From positions 1 to 42,821 of the forward strand of contig JAFEGM010000085.1 of assembly GCA_018240025.1 (NCBI GenBank): 42,821 bases of DNA, given 5' to 3'. Below, one piece after another: positions 39,434-42,821 of the stretch. Source of the DNA: Verrucomicrobiota bacterium (GTDB lineage Bacteria; Verrucomicrobiota; Verrucomicrobiia; Chthoniobacterales; SZAS-18). Each line of letters starts with the position of its first letter. Position 1 is the first letter of the stretch. Below the pieces are notes generated by a model that saw only the letters and a program-made list of their open reading frames with translations, had not been told where the DNA came from and did not search any database. A program made the position numbers and the translations under genes.

Positions 39434-40843
39434 TCAGCGGTCCAGCGCGCCTGCCGCCATTCTCAGATCCGCCACGAAGCGCGCGTAGGCCGCTTCCTTC
39501 GCCGCCTCGTCGGCCATGCGCAGCAGCGCAGAGGGATGCGTGGTGACGAGCGTCCGCGGCGCGTAGGCGCTGGCGCGGAGCTGGCCGCGATCCCGCTCGA
39601 TGCGGGCGTCGCGCCCGAAGACGAATTGCGCCGCGGTCGCGCCGAGACAGACCAACACCCGCGGCCGGATGACGCGCAGCTCGGTCTCGGCCCAGGCCTG
39701 ACAGACGGCGATCTCGCGGGGACTGGCGCGGGCGTGCAGCCGCCGCTTGCCGCGCGGCTCCCACTTGAAGTGCTTCACCGTGTTGGTGGCGTAGCACTGC
39801 GCGCGCTCGAGCCCCGCCTCGGCCAGGGCGCGATCGAGCAGCAGCCCGGCCGGGCCCACGAACGGACGTCCCTGGCGGTCTTCCTGATCGCCCGGCTGCT
39901 CGCCCAGCAGGACGATCTTGGCGTCCGCCGGACCCTCGCCCGGCACGGCCTGGGTGGCGTCGCGGTAGATCGGGCAGGCGCGGCATTGCTGCATCGCCTC
40001 GTGCAGCGCGGGCAGGGTCGGATGTGCCGGGATCGGCGGCGTGCCGAACTCCTCCCGCGGCGCGCGCGCGGCGCTGACCTGCTGCATCGCCTCGACCCGC
40101 GGTTCGGCCTCGCGCACGAGCTGCGGAATGAGCTCGGCCTCTGGCAGATTCGGCCAGTAGCGCTGCGGCATCTCGGCCCGCATGGCGTCGAGCTTGAGGC
40201 GGGCCGGATTGAAGATGCTGCCGTAGTACACGCGCCAGAGGTCCTCCAACGCGTCGTCCGTCGCCGCCTCGCGCCGGCTGGCCCCGGGCGTGAACTGCAG
40301 CCGCTCGCCGTTCCAGTGCGCGCTCCGATCCGGCGTGAAGATGGACCAGCGCATCTGCGCGAAGCGGTCGACGAAGAAAGGCGCGTTCATTTCCACGATG
40401 AGGTGCTCCGGCTCGAACCAGGCCACCCAGTATTCGCCTTCCGGCCGGCGCACGGCCTTGAAGCGCAGGAAGGCCCGCATCTTGTGCACATCGCGCCGCA
40501 CCGCCTTGTCCCACTCGGTCAGGCGCGCGACGAGCGGATCGCTCGCCAGTTGCAGCAGATGCGGCTCGCCGTGGGCCAGGCGCCAGAGGATCCCATAGAG
40601 CAGGCTCCACCGCTCCGGCGCGCGGTGGCAGGCTACGCGGCGGGCGATCTCCACGAACGCCCGCGGCACGCGGAATTCCCCCGCCTGCGCCGGGCTGCCG
40701 GCCAGCGACGGCGCAAAGAGGCTGCCTTGCGCCGAATGCGTTTCCTCCCAGCACAGGTCTGTCGGCGGCCAGTGCTCGTGCAGCGCCGTGCGGGCGGCCA
40801 CGCGCCAGGCCGCGAAGGTGGGTTCGATCGCCAGCTGCTGCAT
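39434..40843 (-). CDS. udgX: UdgX-type uracil-DNA glycosylase fused to an N-terminal DUF4130 domain
   Basis: DNA-repair protein of 469 residues. Residues 1 to about 250 match the DUF4130/TIGR03915 domain (ending in the RYWPNLPEAELIPQLV region). Residues about 280-469 are the family 4-like uracil-DNA glycosylase: GEQPGDQED at 314-322 (motif A), GRPFVGPAGLLLD, and THPSALLR (motif B). The R-loop reads GKRRLHARASPRE; His370 matches the His that in mycobacterial UdgX forms a covalent bond to the uracil-derived abasic site. Candidate iron-sulfur ligands are Cys287, Cys290, Cys381 and Cys399. The ATG (40843) is two bases after the upstream radical-SAM stop, so the two form one operon. Confidence 0.9.
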   Translation of the reverse strand: MQQLAIEPTFAAWRVAARTALHEHWPPTDLCWEETHSAQGSLFAPSLAGSPAQAGEFRVPRAFVEIARRVACHRAPERWSLLYGILWRLAHGEPHLLQLASDPLVARLTEWDKAVRRDVHKMRAFLRFKAVRRPEGEYWVAWFEPEHLIVEMNAPFFVDRFAQMRWSIFTPDRSAHWNGERLQFTPGASRREAATDDALEDLWRVYYGSIFNPARLKLDAMRAEMPQRYWPNLPEAELIPQLVREAEPRVEAMQQVSAARAPREEFGTPPIPAHPTLPALHEAMQQCRACPIYRDATQAVPGEGPADAKIVLLGEQPGDQEDRQGRPFVGPAGLLLDRALAEAGLERAQCYATNTVKHFKWEPRGKRRLHARASPREIAVCQAWAETELRVIRPRVLVCLGATAAQFVFGRDARIERDRGQLRASAYAPRTLVTTHPSALLRMADEAAKEAAYARFVADLRMAAGALDR

Positions 40844-40845
40844 GC

Positions 40846-42084
40846 CTACAGCTCGCCCTGCACGACCGCGCCGAAGAGCTCCAACTGCTCCGCCCGCGGC
40901 GCCACCGGCGCGGGCGCAGGCACGCCGACCAGGCGCGGACGGTGGTCGGCCAGGATCACGAAGGGCAGCACCTTCGGCAACGACACGCGCAGCCGGGCCA
41001 GATCGGCCGACGTCACACGGCTCCAGCGCCGGATCGCGAGCAGGCGGTCGACATTGCGCACGCCCAACCCCGGCACGCGCAGGAGCAGCTCGCGCGGCGC
41101 CCGCCGCACGTCGACCGGAAATTGCGCCGGATGCCGCAGCGCCCAGGCGTGCTTGGGATCGACATCGAGCCGCAGCTGCGGCGCGAGCGGATCGACCAGG
41201 TCGTCGACCGCGAACCCGTAGAAGCGCAGCAGCCAGTCGGCCTGATACAGCCGATGTTCGCGCACCAACGGCGGCGCGATCAACGGGAGCTTGCTCGAGG
41301 CCTCCGGGATCGGGCTGAAGGCGGAGTAGTACACGCGCTTGAGCCGATGCTGCCGATAGAGCGAATCGGCCCGCTGCAGCACGTCGGCATCGGTCGCGGC
41401 CGTCGCGCCCACCACCATCTGCGTGCTCTGCCCGGCCGGCGCAAAGGCCGGCGGCGCCACCCGCTCGGTCGCCCGCGGTCGCCCCGCCTCGATGCGGCGT
41501 CGCACGCGCCCCATCAGCCCCGAGATGCGGTCCAGATTCTTCTCCGGCGCCAGCGCCGCCAGGTCGGCCGGGCGGGGGAGCTCGATGTTGATGCTGATGC
41601 GATCGGCATGCCGTCCCGCCTCCTCGACCAGCTCGGGCGAAGCCTCCGGGATCGTCTTGAGGTGAATGTAGCCTTTGAACCCGTGTTCCACCCGCAGACT
41701 GCGCGCGACCGCCACCACTTGCTCCATCGTGTAGTCCGGGTTGCGGATGATCCCCGAGCTGAGGAACAGCCCCTCGATGTAATTCCGCCGGTAGAAATCG
41801 AGCGTCAGATCCACCACCTCGCGCACGGTGAAGCGCGCCCGCGGCACGTTGCTCGAGACGCGATTGACGCAATAGAGGCAGTCGAACGTGCAGTAGTTCG
41901 TCAGCAGCAGCTTGAGCAGCGAGACACACCGCCCGTCCGGCGTGTAGCTGTGACAGATCCCGCTCCCCGTGGTCGAGCCCAGCCCGCCCGCCCGCGAGTT
42001 TCGCCGTTCGCTCCCGCTGCTGGCGCAGGACGCGTCGTATTTGGCGGCGTCCGCCAGGATGGCCAGCTTGCGGGCGAGTTCCAT
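40846..42084 (-). CDS. Radical SAM protein of DNA modification/repair (UdgX partner)
   Basis: A 412-residue protein of the TIGR03916 type, always found with UdgX/DUF4130 genes. The 4Fe-4S radical-SAM motif CxxxCxxC is Cys65, Cys69, Cys72 (NYCTFDCLYC). Additional conserved cysteines upstream (DASCASSG, GICHSYTPDGRC) may bind a further cluster. The TIM-barrel portion continues with FLSSGIIRNPDYTM and a Glu/Ile-rich strand. A C-terminal helix-hairpin-helix (LLLRVPGLGVRNVDRLLAIRR) points to DNA binding. The reaction it catalyses is not established in what I know of the family. It is the first gene of the pair. The upstream gap is occupied by the 94-bp tandem repeats. Confidence 0.9.
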   Translation of the reverse strand: MELARKLAILADAAKYDASCASSGSERRNSRAGGLGSTTGSGICHSYTPDGRCVSLLKLLLTNYCTFDCLYCVNRVSSNVPRARFTVREVVDLTLDFYRRNYIEGLFLSSGIIRNPDYTMEQVVAVARSLRVEHGFKGYIHLKTIPEASPELVEEAGRHADRISINIELPRPADLAALAPEKNLDRISGLMGRVRRRIEAGRPRATERVAPPAFAPAGQSTQMVVGATAATDADVLQRADSLYRQHRLKRVYYSAFSPIPEASSKLPLIAPPLVREHRLYQADWLLRFYGFAVDDLVDPLAPQLRLDVDPKHAWALRHPAQFPVDVRRAPRELLLRVPGLGVRNVDRLLAIRRWSRVTSADLARLRVSLPKVLPFVILADHRPRLVGVPAPAPVAPRAEQLELFGAVVQGEL

Positions 42085-42136
42085 GGTTCAAACGAACACA
42101 TCGCCCGCTTCCGCGCAACGGCCGCGTCCGTCATGC

Positions 42137-42441
42137 GGTAGTCCGCAATCTCCGAGTGCGGCCGCGTCGCACAGCCGAACGGTTGCGAACGCGCCAAAGA
42201 CGCGATGGAGTGGGCGCAGCTTGCTGCCGCGGTCGTCCGCAATCTCCGAGTGCGGCCGCGTCGTACCGCGAGACGGCTGCGATCGCGCGAATGACGCCGC
42301 GGAGTGCGCGCAGCTTGCGGCCGCGGTAGTCCGCAATCTCCGAGTGCGGCCGCGTCGCACGGCGAGACGGCTGCGATCGCGCAAATGACGCCGTGGACTG
42401 CGCGCAGCTTGCTGCCGCCGTTCCTCAGGCAGCTTGCTGCC
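42137..42441. repeat. 94-bp tandem repeat, three copies and a partial fourth
   Basis: GTCCGCAATCTCCGAGTGCG starts each copy at 42141, 42235 and 42329, exactly 94 bp apart. Copies 2 and 3 are nearly identical; copy 1 is more diverged. Each holds the CCGCA...TGCGG hairpin seen at 23288 and a GCAGC-TT-GCTGC palindrome, which also ends the partial unit (42430-42441). The absence of variable spacers rules out CRISPR; a REP/BIME-like element is the best label. Confidence 0.9.
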
Positions 42442-42539
42442 GCGGAGGGGCGCGGGTGCGGAGAGGCGGTTGACGTCCGCGCCTCGGGTCGAAACAACTC
42501 CGCCACGGTTCACGCGCCGAATGCCCTGAGTTCGTGCTG

Positions 42540-42810
42540 CGTGGGCATTGCTGTGGAGACCCTCCCGACAGCGCGAGGTCTCCCAGATAACGCGACGCCC
42601 CTCCCAGATAGCGCGAGGCGTTCCCAAGATAGCGCGAGGGCTCTGCAGGATTGCAAATGCCCGAAAAACGTTAGGAAATGCCCCGCACGAGATAACGAAA
42701 GCCGGCCAAGTTCTAGGAATTCGCGACCAAAAACAAGAATGCCGTGGTCAAACATAGCCACCGGGCTTCCCGGAATAGCGGACAGGCTCCCAAAGATGGC
42801 TCCTCGCTGA
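42540..42810. repeat. Degenerate 21-bp tandem repeat, about twelve units
   Basis: The core ATAGCGCGAGG and its variants recur at 21-bp steps: AGCGCGAGG at 42610 and 42631, AACGCGACG at 42589, then TGCAAATGC (42652), AGGAAATGC (42673), AACGAAAGC (42694), AGGAATTCG (42715), AGAATGCCG (42736) and weaker matches to the end. One 2-bp loss occurs at 42570-42589. Being a multiple of three, it gives 7-residue repeats in every frame; the + frame ending at 42810 contains LPDNATP, LPDSARR, LPGIADR. Confidence 0.7.
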
Positions 42811-42821
42811 ATCGAGTGGGT

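Larger units (their letters stand above)
42085..42821. other. Gene-free 737-bp gap with two kinds of tandem repeat
   Basis: I see no gene with family-like sequence in this stretch, on either strand. Open frames here arise from the repeat period and vary little from copy to copy. The content is a three-copy 94-bp array (42141-42422 plus a tail) followed by a degenerate 21-bp array (42540-42810). Confidence 0.75.

Noticed and set aside
42141..42422. CRISPR-like array
   Set aside because: The entire 94-bp unit is repeated, including the parts between the hairpins; there are no unique spacers and no cas genes in the window.
41901..42627. Overlapping open frames of 140-200 codons across the 94-bp repeats
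   Set aside because: They exist because the tandem repeats keep several frames open; the products are Arg/Ser/Ala-rich and have no family resemblance.

Overview
The window is a GC-rich (roughly two thirds G+C) bacterial chromosome segment with dense, mostly single-copy genes on both strands. It contains no rRNA, tRNA, integrase or transposase that I can recognise. The gene content points to the PVC superphylum, most likely Verrucomicrobiota of an Opitutus-like lineage. The pointers are an ECF sigma factor beside a Ser/Thr kinase with WD40-like repeats, a secreted parallel beta-helix protein, a stand-alone four-helix-bundle (23S IVP-like) gene, an intergenic three-hairpin repeat of the kind common in Planctomycetes/Verrucomicrobia, and many starts without a Shine-Dalgarno sequence. 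The assignment is inference; no marker gene settles it.

Layout. 1-6.5 kb: typA/bipA (5' end cut off by the window edge), lgt convergent to it, a translationally coupled pair of extended SDR epimerase and DprE1-like FAD oxidase, and a TonB-like protein with a long Pro/Thr linker. 6.8-9.3 kb: RhlE-type RNA helicase, a small secreted EF-hand protein and an orphan NarL/FixJ-type response regulator. 9.4-15.3 kb, minus strand: a GT9 glycosyltransferase, the beta-oxidation genes fadB and fadA separated by a four-helix-bundle gene, and a DUF983 membrane protein. 15.4-17.7 kb: POT-family peptide transporter and an M14/AstE-like metallo-hydrolase. 18.2-24.5 kb, minus strand: purN, glmM, a squalene-cyclase-fold protein, a GT-C-like membrane glycosyltransferase and an M24 aminopeptidase. 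24.7-28.3 kb: MFS permease, CAD-type alcohol dehydrogenase, NagZ-like glucosaminidase. 28.4-31.2 kb: an ArsR/SRPBCC/small-membrane-protein operon, then a second ArsR regulator divergent from two YeeE/YedE half-transporters (sulfur uptake). 31.2-39.4 kb: kinase-WD40 protein tail-to-tail with an ECF sigma factor, then three secreted proteins (unknown, leucine-rich-repeat, beta-helix). 39.4-42.1 kb, minus strand: UdgX-type uracil-DNA glycosylase and its radical-SAM partner. 42.1-42.8 kb: only tandem repeats.

The most unusual aspect is the gaps between genes. Many are filled by short repeats of 7 or 8 bp units. The unit sequences are largely unrelated from gap to gap, but the unit length is the same, they are often arranged as inverted pairs, and they begin or end within a few bases of start or stop codons. 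One such pair exactly brackets the four-helix-bundle gene inside the fad operon. One inverted repeat has duplicated the last coding bases of a transporter gene. One repeat supplies the C-terminal tail of a metallo-hydrolase. Pyrimidine-rich repeat copies sit directly upstream of several start codons where a ribosome binding site would be expected.
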